NCBI GenBank assembly: GCA_022824585.1
Contig: JAJDZN010000049.1
Location: forward strand, 1-49,500
DNA: 49,500 bases
Direction: 5' to 3'
From: Bryobacterales bacterium
Lineage (GTDB): Bacteria; Acidobacteriota; Terriglobia; Bryobacterales; UBA6623
In this document: positions 1 to 8,012 of the stretch, in pieces
Layout: every line of letters starts with the position of its first letter
Numbering within the stretch: position 1 is the first letter of the stretch
The notes under the pieces: generated by a model
What the model was told of the DNA's origin: nothing
Databases searched by the model: none
What the model saw: only the letters and a program-made list of their open reading frames with translations
Made by a program: the position numbers and the translations under genes

Positions 1-1
1 A

Positions 2-1159
2 TTCCTGCTGGGCGGGGCGGCCGGGGGCGTTGCGTTCGGGATCCTTGGCGATCGGGTAGGTCGGGTAAAGGCCTTGATCCTGACGATTGCCACGTATTCG
101 GCGTTCACGTTCGTATCCGCTTTCTCCACCGAATGGTGGCACTTGGTCGGCTTCCGTTTCCTGGTTGCCATGGGTGTCGGCGGGGAATGGGCTGTCGCCG
201 CGTCGCTGGTTGCGGAAGTGTTCCCGAAAAAAGCCCGCGCATGGTCGCTGGCGATCTTCCACGCCTCCAGCGTCTTCGGAACCTGGCTTGCCGTCGCGGT
301 CGGGGCGTTTATCGTTGCCGGCCGGGAATTCGAGATGTCCTACTTGGGCTTGGGATCTGTCGCGAGCTGGCGGGTCGGTTTTGCCGCCGGGGCGCTTCCG
401 GCCCTTCTGATCTTGGTCATCCGATGGAAGCTGCGGGGAGAGACAGAAGCTTGGAGCAAGTCGCGGCTGGCCAATAGGAATCGGGCTGGCAGAGCGCTGG
501 AATTGTTCCGCTCGGACCTGCGCCGGAGGACGCTCGTCGGAATCTCCCTCGCCGCCATCGGGCTGTCAACGTTCTGGGGGGTCCATATCTACGGGAAGGA
601 CCTGCTCAGGGCCGAGGCCGAGAAGCGCATCGACGCAGCGGCACTCTCCGACAGTGCGAGCGTAGCCTCGGACGATGATCGTTTCGCTCGCCTCAAGCGC
701 TGGGAAATGCTGGGAATGCTCTTGGCTTCGACCGGCGGCGCTGCCGGCCTGCTCTCCTTCGGTGCGTTTGCAGAATGGGTCGGCCGCCGGAAGGCGTTCG
801 CGCTGTATCACTTGGCTGGCTTGGCGGCTGCACTGGCCTTGTTCCAGTGGATCTCGACTCCCACCGCCCTGCTGGTTGCGCTTCCGATATTCGGCTTCTT
901 CACGCTCGGAATGCACGCTGGGTATGCGGTGTATTTCCCGGAACTGTTTCCGACGCGCGTACGCAGCACTGGGGCGGGTCTGTGCTTCAACGTCGCTCGA
1001 ATCCTCGCAGCGCCCGTGCTGTTCATTTCAGGCTGGCTCCAGCGGGATGGCGGCATGACACTCCGTGGTGCTGCGTCGCTGCTGAGCTTGCTGTTCCTTG
1101 CGGGCGCGGCTGTCATCGCGGCCGGACCCGAGACGAAGGATGCTGACCTGCCGGAATAG
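2..1159 (+). CDS. MFS transporter, 5' end outside window
   Basis: Major facilitator superfamily permease of the inner membrane; the substrate cannot be told, a small organic acid or sugar is likely. The reading frame is open from base 2, so the gene starts before the window and about 385 residues are visible. The first visible residues carry the MFS loop 2-3 signature (GILGDRVGRVKAL), so only the first two membrane segments are missing. Several hydrophobic segments follow, and a second charged loop (EWVGRRKAF, about base 773) marks the start of the second six-helix half. An acidic, helical central loop (about bases 600-700) separates the halves. The gene ends at a TAG with no clear terminator and no same-strand neighbour close behind. 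Confidence 0.85.
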   Translation, partial: FLLGGAAGGVAFGILGDRVGRVKALILTIATYSAFTFVSAFSTEWWHLVGFRFLVAMGVGGEWAVAASLVAEVFPKKARAWSLAIFHASSVFGTWLAVAVGAFIVAGREFEMSYLGLGSVASWRVGFAAGALPALLILVIRWKLRGETEAWSKSRLANRNRAGRALELFRSDLRRRTLVGISLAAIGLSTFWGVHIYGKDLLRAEAEKRIDAAALSDSASVASDDDRFARLKRWEMLGMLLASTGGAAGLLSFGAFAEWVGRRKAFALYHLAGLAAALALFQWISTPTALLVALPIFGFFTLGMHAGYAVYFPELFPTRVRSTGAGLCFNVARILAAPVLFISGWLQRDGGMTLRGAASLLSLLFLAGAAVIAAGPETKDADLPE

Positions 1160-1794
1160 GGACGGCGCGGATACGGACCGCGCAGATTTGGAAGGATGGC
1201 GTTAGGGAAAGCCGCGCAGTCTTTCAAGCACAATACACGGCAGGCCGGGCGAGCGGCGAAGTGGCCCCGGGCGGCGTGTTGGAAATCTCGCGAGGGTCAT
1301 GACGAAAAGCCGCCGCGAGTAAGCCGAGGCTCGAGTTACTCGGTAGCGTGATTCTTCGAGCGGGCAGGTCCCGCGAAAGGCTGACGCTCGTCGATTCGGA
1401 GCAAACGGGCCCGATTCGCGCTGGGCTCGTCACGCTACTGCCCGCGGCGATCCCGGGTGACGGCTGGTGCCTCGCGCGGCTACGGCCGGGCGACGGTTGT
1501 CACCGCGACTTGCGTGTCAGGATTCAGGTCCCGATCGGGGTCGACAAGATGGCCAGCCGGGAAGGTGACGGAGACGGCCGGGTCGGCCGTGCCGAGGCAG
1601 AGAAGGTGGTTGTTGTCACTGTCGCCGAGTTCCGCGAGCGCCGCCGAGGCGGTCTCGTCGCGCGTGCCGTCGGGACGCTCCACTGTGACGCGATAGAGCG
1701 CCCGCTCGGCGTCGCCGGGGTCGTCGCCGTTCGGCAGCCGGACTCCGCCAGCCCAGAGTTCCGGGCGTGCACGAAATGCAAGCCTCGCCCAGCC
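1160..1794. other. 635-bp gap; possible decayed coding remnant
   Basis: No convincing gene is present. On the minus strand the frame of the 1795-4176 gene stays open past its TGA for about 105 codons (1794 to 1480). That stretch contains a protein-like segment (LYRVTVERPDGTRDE, then LGDSDNNHLLCLGTADPAVS) rich in Asp and Gly, as in secreted beta-rich proteins. It has no start codon with a ribosome site and no recognised family. It could be the tail of a lost gene, or chance in GC-rich DNA. Confidence 0.25.
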
Positions 1795-4176
1795 TCAATC
1801 AGGCCAGTTGTTGAAGCGGCGAGCGGTCGCCTTTCCGAAGAAGACACGGTCGCAGAAGTCAAATAGCGCCAACCAATCCTCCTCCAACTGTCCGTGTCCT
1901 CCCGGCCGCCAATGAACGGCTTGGTTTTCTGGCACGCCCAACAGCTCGAAGATTGTCTGGGCGGCCTCGAAGGTCTTGCGGGTCCCGACCGGGTTTGCTA
2001 ACCGGTCGTGGGCACCTTGGGTGTTCAGCAGGGGACGGGGGGCGATCAGTGCTTTGGCTGTGTGGCTGCCGAAGGGCAGCCGGTCATCCCTGCCCACGAA
2101 CTCCTTCAGCCGCGGCGTGAACCAATGCGGCTGCGACGAGGTCATGTCCTCGATGTCCTGATGCCGACCCCTCGGAGTGAAGAAGCGCCAGCTTCCCGTG
2201 CCTCCCGAGCCCGAAGCGGAAGGCACGCTGACCGCGATCCGCTCGTCGTAGATGGAGGCGCACACGGCAGTCTTGCCCCCGCGGCTGTGACCAGTCGCAA
2301 CGATGCGCTCAGAGTCCACCCAGTCCTGCCCGGCCAAGTAGTCGATGAGGGGTTGGTAAAACCAAGCCCAAGCCGCGATCACACCCCAGTCATACTCGTG
2401 CTCGGGGTAGAGGGGAAAGACCCCGCTCGACCGACTGCCCTCGCGGTCGGCCGCAACATCCTCGCGATTGAATTTGACCACCGCATATCCGCGTCCTACC
2501 GCTTCCCGGAAAACCCAGGCGTCGAGCGCGTCGCGGCCCGCGTCCCGGTATTGCTCCTGCTTCCGTGGATCCTCGATCTCGGCAAGATCAAAAACGAAGC
2601 TGTCGTTTTTCACGACAACCGGCGAGCGGCCCACGCCAGCCGGACGCACTAAGCCGACACGCACGCTGACGGAGCGGCCGTTGCGAGTCAGACTGAGCCG
2701 GAAACGCTCCTGCCACGCCGCGCCCTCTTGCACGGGCCTGCGTTCGAAGTCGCCAATTTCGAACGACGCGGGCTTTGGAGGCATGCGGCCGTACTGGTAG
2801 TAGGCCATCATCTCCTTCAGGCGGCTGCGCCCTGCGATCCAGCGTTCGGCCGATCCGTTGGCCGAAAGCTCGACAAGCCCGCGATTCGGACGGAGCGCAA
2901 CCGGTGGGAGGAATGGCTCGAGCCAAGCTCCGTTAAGCATCACGCGCGACACCCGCCGCAACGCGGACACATCTGCGAGCGGGTCCCCATCCAACAAGAC
3001 CAAATCCGCCGCCTTGCCCGCCTCTACGGTGCCGAGCCGATCCTGGGCGCCGAAGAATCGGGCGGCTGCGCCCGTCGCCGCGGACAACGCTTGGGCCGGG
3101 GACAGCCCCGCCTCCACCAGCAGCTCGAGCTCGCGCCAGATCGCCTCGGGCGTCGGGCCGTGGGACGAGGCTACGATTGGCACGCCCGCCCGCGCGGCGA
3201 TCGCGGTGAACTGCTTCATCTTGGCGAATCCGGCACGCATTTCTCCCGTGACGCCCTCGCCGCTGGGTCGAACCTCGAACGTTTGCAGGGTGGGAGTGAG
3301 GAACACGCCGCGCTCGAGCATCAAATCGACCAACTCGTCCACCTTCGGGTTGTCGTCCAGGCTGAGTCGGCTCCACAGCCAGTAGCGGCCGTCTCTGCGG
3401 AATGCGTTGTCCGCGCGCACGCCGCGCTCGAACTCCAGCGCGTCGGCTTCGTCCGCCAGGGCGGTACCCAACGACGTCACGTGCTCGATGCCGTCAAGAC
3501 CGGCCCGGATCGCAGCGTCGGCACGCACCAACTCCAAATGCGCCGTCACCGGGATTCCGAGCCTGTCGGATTCCTCGCAGACGGCTCGGATCAATTCCAG
3601 CGGAAGCCGAAAGTAGATCTTGATCGCCGAGGCACCGTCAGCATGGAGGTCCCTGACGAGTTCGCGAGCCTCTGAGCTTGATTGGAGATTGACAGCGTTT
3701 CGCGGGTACGCGTGCGGCTCTTGGTCGAAATGGGGCCCGGTCAGGAATGCCCGCGGCATCGGCCTCGCCGGATCGAGCAGATGCTCGTAGGCGGGGATTG
3801 GCCGGCCGGGATCCCGGAACGACGTGAAGCCTGCAGCCAGAAGACGCGTCACCCGTTCGGGACGGCTGGTGTGAAAATGCGCATCCAGCATGCCCGGCAG
3901 CAGGAACTTTCCCGACGCATCAACCCGATGCGCTGCGGCGGGGATCTTCACATCGTCGCGCTCCCCAACAGCAGCGATTCGCCCTGCCGTTACAACCACA
4001 GTGGTGTCGGGCAGTGGATGGCCGCCCCGGCCACCAAGCAAGGTCGCGCCCACGATGGCGACCACACGCCCGCTATCCGGCTGCGCCGGAGGATTGGCTT
4101 CCTGCAGGCCTGACCAGATCGGATCCGCACCGGCCACGACTTTCAGCGCGAACAGAAATCCAAGTGCGAGTCGCAC
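1795..4176 (-). CDS. Amidohydrolase fused to CE15-like glucuronoyl esterase domain, exported
   Basis: A 793-residue two-enzyme fusion. A short Sec-type signal (MRLALGFLFALKVVAGA) is followed by an imidazolonepropionase-like amidohydrolase (about residues 35-420) with the metal-binding DAHFH motif (H100, H102) near the end of a VDASGKFLLPGMLDAH stretch. The second half (about 430-790) is an alpha/beta hydrolase resembling carbohydrate esterase family 15. It has the GHSRGGK nucleophile motif (S631, Lys four residues on), a preceding EYDWG segment, and a late His in HWRPGGHG. CE15 enzymes cleave glucuronic acid esters linking lignin to xylan; whether that is the substrate here is unknown. The coupling suggests two sequential hydrolyses outside the cytoplasm. 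The start overlaps the tail of the ParE-like gene by about 100 bases. I am sure of both families and unsure of substrates. Confidence 0.85.
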   Translation of the reverse strand: MRLALGFLFALKVVAGADPIWSGLQEANPPAQPDSGRVVAIVGATLLGGRGGHPLPDTTVVVTAGRIAAVGERDDVKIPAAAHRVDASGKFLLPGMLDAHFHTSRPERVTRLLAAGFTSFRDPGRPIPAYEHLLDPARPMPRAFLTGPHFDQEPHAYPRNAVNLQSSSEARELVRDLHADGASAIKIYFRLPLELIRAVCEESDRLGIPVTAHLELVRADAAIRAGLDGIEHVTSLGTALADEADALEFERGVRADNAFRRDGRYWLWSRLSLDDNPKVDELVDLMLERGVFLTPTLQTFEVRPSGEGVTGEMRAGFAKMKQFTAIAARAGVPIVASSHGPTPEAIWRELELLVEAGLSPAQALSAATGAAARFFGAQDRLGTVEAGKAADLVLLDGDPLADVSALRRVSRVMLNGAWLEPFLPPVALRPNRGLVELSANGSAERWIAGRSRLKEMMAYYQYGRMPPKPASFEIGDFERRPVQEGAAWQERFRLSLTRNGRSVSVRVGLVRPAGVGRSPVVVKNDSFVFDLAEIEDPRKQEQYRDAGRDALDAWVFREAVGRGYAVVKFNREDVAADREGSRSSGVFPLYPEHEYDWGVIAAWAWFYQPLIDYLAGQDWVDSERIVATGHSRGGKTAVCASIYDERIAVSVPSASGSGGTGSWRFFTPRGRHQDIEDMTSSQPHWFTPRLKEFVGRDDRLPFGSHTAKALIAPRPLLNTQGAHDRLANPVGTRKTFEAAQTIFELLGVPENQAVHWRPGGHGQLEEDWLALFDFCDRVFFGKATARRFNNWPD

Positions 4177-4519
4177 GACGCCAGTATACGGCCGCCGGGG
4201 CTGGCCCGCGTCCGGCCAAGGCGAGCTGCGAACTGGTGCTGCTTTGGCAAGATTCAGGCGCTCGCTGCCGGGGACGCTTCGGCTCGAGGTGGTAGACGAT
4301 GAGAAATGGCGGATGGATCAGCTCCCGTAGGAGCGGCCGATCGAGCTCGGGCACAATCCGGCCCATTTCTGGATGGACGCGCAGCGCTTCGATGCGCGCG
4401 ATGATTGCCTGAACAAATCGGTCTCCGCCATCAGGTACCCCTTGGTCGGCATACCAGCTTCTGACGGCTTGAAGATCCCCTGTCGCCGATTTAGCGAACC
4501 GAATCGCGACCTTGTGCAT
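4073..4519 (-). CDS. ParE/RelE-family toxin with abnormal C-terminus
   Basis: Residues 1-80 match the ParE toxin fold: an N-terminal FAKSATGDLQAVRSWYADQG helix region, then HPEMGRIVPEL and RELIHPPFLIVYHLEP, the usual strand pair. A normal ParE ends about 15 residues later with a final strand and a short basic tail. Here the frame runs into a Ser/Arg/Ala-rich sequence of some 65 residues with no family likeness and overlaps the start of the next gene. The other two frames do not restore the missing strand, so the 3' end looks replaced or deleted. The start lies 4 bases after the stop of the Phd-like antitoxin gene, the usual antitoxin-first operon. The toxin is probably inactive. Confidence 0.65.
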   Translation of the reverse strand: MHKVAIRFAKSATGDLQAVRSWYADQGVPDGGDRFVQAIIARIEALRVHPEMGRIVPELDRPLLRELIHPPFLIVYHLEPKRPRQRAPESCQSSTSSQLALAGRGPAPAAVYWRRATRTWISVRAESRGRCGSDLVRPAGSQSSGAAG

Positions 4520-4523
4520 CCGG

Positions 4524-4832
4524 CTACTTGAGGCCGAGCCGCGATTTGGCAGTAGCCAGGGCTATTTCCTGGCCGGACTCCAAGTCCGCCAGCCCAGCGA
4601 CCACGGCACGCATGAAGGCCCTCTCTTCCTCGGACGTTTCATAATCGACGAGGGATTGAACTACTGCAACCCCGCGTCCGCAACTCGTAACGAGCACGGG
4701 ACGGTGCTCTTCCGCCGCGCGCCTAACTACCCGGCCGGGATCGACTTTAAGGTCGGCTATGGGGACTACGTCCCCTGAGATTATCGTTCCCAAGCTATCG
4801 CACCTCAGTGAGTTGTTAGGTGGTCCGGTCAT
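4524..4832 (-). CDS. Phd/YefM-family antitoxin
   Basis: A type II antitoxin that would bind DNA through its N-terminal domain and neutralise the ParE-like toxin encoded next. The core reads VVPIADLKVDPGRVVRRAAEEHRPVLV, typical of Phd/YefM proteins, followed by a charged helical toxin-binding tail. The first ATG gives 102 residues. A TTG at codon 14, preceded by GAGG at suitable distance, is an alternative start that would fit family length better. The gene lies 24 bases after another antitoxin gene on the same strand and 4 bases before the toxin. It appears intact. Confidence 0.75.
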   Translation of the reverse strand: MTGPPNNSLRCDSLGTIISGDVVPIADLKVDPGRVVRRAAEEHRPVLVTSCGRGVAVVQSLVDYETSEEERAFMRAVVAGLADLESGQEIALATAKSRLGLK

Positions 4833-4856
4833 AGCCCTAGGCGGAGCTCCGCTTCA

Positions 4857-5102
4857 TCACGGAAACTCTATAAGCTCATGTATCTGTTCCGACGACAGGT
4901 CGAAGGCGTGACCTCGCGATGGCACCGGTGCTCTAGCCAGTGAAAGCCGGCGCCTGGGTCTCCGCGGAGACACCTCCAAGACGATCCCTTCGATGCTCTC
5001 GAGAATCAGCTGGCGGGCCGAGCAGCCCCGCAATTTCGCAGCCTCGTGCAGCCTCCGGTGCAAGTCGCGGGGGATGTCAACGGTCGTGCGCAGGCTGTCC
5101 AT
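4857..5102 (-). CDS. Orphan ribbon-helix-helix antitoxin-like protein
   Basis: An 81-residue protein starting MDSLRTTVDIPRDLHRRLHEAAK, the beta strand and helix of a ribbon-helix-helix DNA-binding domain like those of VapB or CopG antitoxins. A basic linker (RRPRRRLSLARAP) and a short tail ending EQIHELIEFP, a probable toxin-binding segment, follow. The internal ATG was chosen because the family fold begins there; a longer frame upstream to 5294 shows nothing conserved. The gene's TGA overlaps an ATG (TGATG), the usual antitoxin-toxin coupling. The overlapping frame closes after six codons, so no toxin follows. The protein is an orphan, or its toxin has been deleted. Confidence 0.65.
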   Translation of the reverse strand: MDSLRTTVDIPRDLHRRLHEAAKLRGCSARQLILESIEGIVLEVSPRRPRRRLSLARAPVPSRGHAFDLSSEQIHELIEFP

Positions 5103-5358
5103 CGAATACCTAGAATCGCGGTTCGACTCAAACAAGTCAACTTGCCAAACGAACTGACGAACCGCCGCTACCGGTCGCAGAAGTGTGCCGTGCATACCGT
5201 AGGGCCCGCGGTGGCGTTCCTTGAGCTGCCGGTCCATCAGAAAGCGCCGCAAGGCTCTTGGGGCACATGCGCTCCCGGCCGGCATTCGCACCACTGCGGG
5301 CTACTGTATTGATATAGCCTATGTCTAAGCGCGGCCTACGCGCTATTGGGTTTCTTGT

Positions 5359-8007
5359 GTGAAGCGTCTGGTCGCAGCGGTGCTCTTGGCGGTCAGTCCC
5401 CTGTCCGCGGGCAGCCCTGACTTCTTCGAGTCCAAGGTCCGTCCGCTCCTCGCGGCGAAGTGTCACTCCTGTCACTCGGATTCGGAGATGGGCGGCTTGC
5501 GCCTCGATTCCTTGGAGCGGGTCCTGCAGGGAGGCACCCGTGGCCCGGCCGTGGTTCCCGGGGAACCGTCTTCGAGTCTCCTCCTCGCCGCCGTGCGTCG
5601 CACGCACGGCGAGCTCAAGATGCCACCCACGGATGTGCTGTCAGAGCCGGAAATCGCCGTGCTGGAAGAGTGGATTGCGGGCGGGGCGGAGTGGCCCGCG
5701 ACGGACAGTTCTGTTGTCGCTGCATCCCAGCTCTCGCCCGAGGCGCGAGACTTCTGGGCATTCAAGGCGGTCGCAACGCCAGAAGTGCCAGGCGGCGACC
5801 CTGCCAAGGCGCTCGACGGGTATGTCGGCGAAGGTCTCCTCAAAGCCGGGCTGGAACCAGCCCCGCCGGCTGACAAGGCGACATTGATCCGACGTCTGAG
5901 CTTCGACTTGCTCGGCCTTCCGCCGACGCCCGAGGAAACAGCTGCGTTTGTGGCGGACAACTCGGCCGACGCCTACGAACGGCTGGTAGACCGCCTGCTC
6001 GGATCACCCCACTACGGGGAGCGCCTGGCGAGGCACTGGCTCGATCTGGCCCGCTATGCAGACGGGCAGTCGGCCGCTTATGCGGATACGCCGCTGCCGA
6101 ACGCCTGGCGGTACCGGGACTGGGTGATCAACGCGTTCAACCGTGATCTTCCGTACGACCGGTTCGTCGTGTTGCAACTCGCTGCCGACCTTCTGCCGGA
6201 GGCCGAAGGGGGCGAGGATCTCGCGGCACTGGGATTCCATGCCTTGAGGGACCGCGACGACGACCGCGTCGATGTGACGGGAAGGACTTTCCTGGGCCTC
6301 ACGATCGGCTGTGCGCAATGCCACGATCACAAGTTCGATCCGATCCCCCAGACCGATTTCTACGCGATGCAGGGCGTGTTCAGCAGCACACAGGATCATC
6401 GCTATCCCCTGGCGCCAGCGGAAGAGGTGGAAGCCTACGATGCCGCGAACAAGAGAGTCCAGGAACAGAAGCTCGCCATCGACCTGTTCTTGGAGAAGGA
6501 ACGCGACCAGCTGATCGATGTCTTGATGAAGCGCACGGCCGACTTCCTGGTCGCCAGTTACAGGGTGGCCTATCGAGGGGGGAACCCCCAGCAGGTAGCC
6601 GCTGAAGCCGGGCTCGACCGAGAGACCCTCGATCGCTGGCTGGCGTACTTGAAGGCCCGTCCGCATGAGCATCCTTACCTGGACGATTGGTACGCACTGA
6701 TGGACCGGGGAGCCTCGCCGGACGAGGCCCGGAAGGCAGCGTCGGACTTCCAGCAGCAGCTGGTCTCGATCCACCTCGAGAAGCAAGCCGTGGACGACAG
6801 GAACTACGTCAAGCTCGGAGGGGCCGACGGCGCCCGGACGCAGCGTACGCTGCTCAACACTAACCTCGAATTCATCGAGCCGGTGCGCTACTACCTGTGG
6901 CGAGACATGACCGCTCCGCCCGCGAAGAAGCGGGGATTGCCCTTCGTGGGGGGCGTCTATCACTACGGCCCGGATCAGATCGAGCGATTCCTCGGCGGGG
7001 TGTGGCTAGACCATCTCAAGGCCCAGAAAGCCGAGCTTGCGCGGCTCAAGCAAGCGGTCCCGGCACCGTACCCGTTTCTCCACGCCTACCGCGACGCGAA
7101 GAATCCGAAGGACGCCCGGCTCGCAATCCGCGGCGACAGAAAGAACCTCGGCCCGGCCGTGCCGCGGCGTTTTCTCTCTGTCCTGAGCGGAGACCCTCCC
7201 GACCTGTTCCAGCAGGGCAGCGGAAGGCTCGAACTGGCCCGCGCCATCGTGTCGCCCGAAAACCCGCTCACGGCCCGGGTCTTCGCTAACCGCCTGTGGC
7301 GGTGGCGTTTCGGCAGCGGTATCGTGACGACGCCCAGCAACTTCGGCCAGCTCGGGGAGCGCCCGACGCATCCGGAACTGCTGGACTGGCTGACGTCGGA
7401 GTTTGTCGACTCGGGGTGGTCGATCAAGCAACTCGACAAGACGATCCTCATGTCGGACGCCTATCGCCGGAGCTCTAGGGTTCTGGCCGCCAACTTCGAG
7501 GCGGATCCTGACAACAGGCTGCTTTGGCGTTTCAATCCTGTGCGACGCCTGGATGCCGAGACGTTGCGCGATGCGCTTCTGGCCGTGTCGGGCCGCATCG
7601 ACCTCTCCCGCGGCGGGCCGCCGGAAGATCTGGCGGACGAGAATGTGCGGCGCACTCTGTACGGCAAGGTCGATCGGACGAATCCCGACCCGAGCCTCGC
7701 GCTCTTCGATTTCCCGGACTCGAAGGCCCACTCTCCCGAACGGGACGTGACGGTGGGGCCTCTGCAACGCCTCTACTACTTGAACAATCCGTTCTTCATC
7801 GAGCAGTCAAGCGCTCTCGCCGGGCGGCTGGCCGCGGATGCCGGGAGCGGGCCTGACGCCCGCATTCGGCGGGCGTATCAACTGCTGTTCAGCCGCCAGC
7901 CGGACAGTGCCGAACTCGCCGCCGGGCGCGAGTACTTGGGAACCGATACCTGGGAGCGCTACTGCCAGGTCCTGCTCGCGTCCAGCGAATTCCTGACGGT
8001 GAGGTGA
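5359..8007 (+). CDS. PSCyt1/DUF1549/DUF1553 cytochrome-type protein (first copy)
   Basis: An 882-residue exported protein. It has a Sec-type signal (MKRLVAAVLLAVSPLSAG), an N-terminal Planctomycete-cytochrome domain with a heme c site CHSCH (C35, C38, H39), a DUF1549 domain and a C-terminal DUF1553 domain. A second CxxCH (CAQCH, C318-H322) lies in DUF1549. A Lys/Glu-rich helical insert occupies about residues 355-450. Such proteins are always paired with DUF1501 proteins; their chemistry is not established, but heme motifs imply electron transfer in the periplasm. The GTG start was chosen because it leads directly into the signal peptide. The stop overlaps the next gene's ribosome-binding region, so the two are translated together. 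Confidence 0.88.
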   Translation: MKRLVAAVLLAVSPLSAGSPDFFESKVRPLLAAKCHSCHSDSEMGGLRLDSLERVLQGGTRGPAVVPGEPSSSLLLAAVRRTHGELKMPPTDVLSEPEIAVLEEWIAGGAEWPATDSSVVAASQLSPEARDFWAFKAVATPEVPGGDPAKALDGYVGEGLLKAGLEPAPPADKATLIRRLSFDLLGLPPTPEETAAFVADNSADAYERLVDRLLGSPHYGERLARHWLDLARYADGQSAAYADTPLPNAWRYRDWVINAFNRDLPYDRFVVLQLAADLLPEAEGGEDLAALGFHALRDRDDDRVDVTGRTFLGLTIGCAQCHDHKFDPIPQTDFYAMQGVFSSTQDHRYPLAPAEEVEAYDAANKRVQEQKLAIDLFLEKERDQLIDVLMKRTADFLVASYRVAYRGGNPQQVAAEAGLDRETLDRWLAYLKARPHEHPYLDDWYALMDRGASPDEARKAASDFQQQLVSIHLEKQAVDDRNYVKLGGADGARTQRTLLNTNLEFIEPVRYYLWRDMTAPPAKKRGLPFVGGVYHYGPDQIERFLGGVWLDHLKAQKAELARLKQAVPAPYPFLHAYRDAKNPKDARLAIRGDRKNLGPAVPRRFLSVLSGDPPDLFQQGSGRLELARAIVSPENPLTARVFANRLWRWRFGSGIVTTPSNFGQLGERPTHPELLDWLTSEFVDSGWSIKQLDKTILMSDAYRRSSRVLAANFEADPDNRLLWRFNPVRRLDAETLRDALLAVSGRIDLSRGGPPEDLADENVRRTLYGKVDRTNPDPSLALFDFPDSKAHSPERDVTVGPLQRLYYLNNPFFIEQSSALAGRLAADAGSGPDARIRRAYQLLFSRQPDSAELAAGREYLGTDTWERYCQVLLASSEFLTVR

Positions 8008-8012
8008 GACCC

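Noticed and set aside
1348..1866. Plus-strand frame of 172 codons in the gap after the MFS gene
   Set aside because: No ribosome site or family likeness, and it overlaps the end of the well-supported fusion gene on the other strand.
2728..3675. Long plus-strand frame of 315 codons
   Set aside because: Lies wholly opposite the amidohydrolase fusion, is His/Arg-rich and has no motif; a GC-driven shadow.
4837..4857. Six-codon frame MKRSSA coupled to the orphan antitoxin
   Set aside because: Too short to call a gene; kept only as a hint that a toxin start once lay here.
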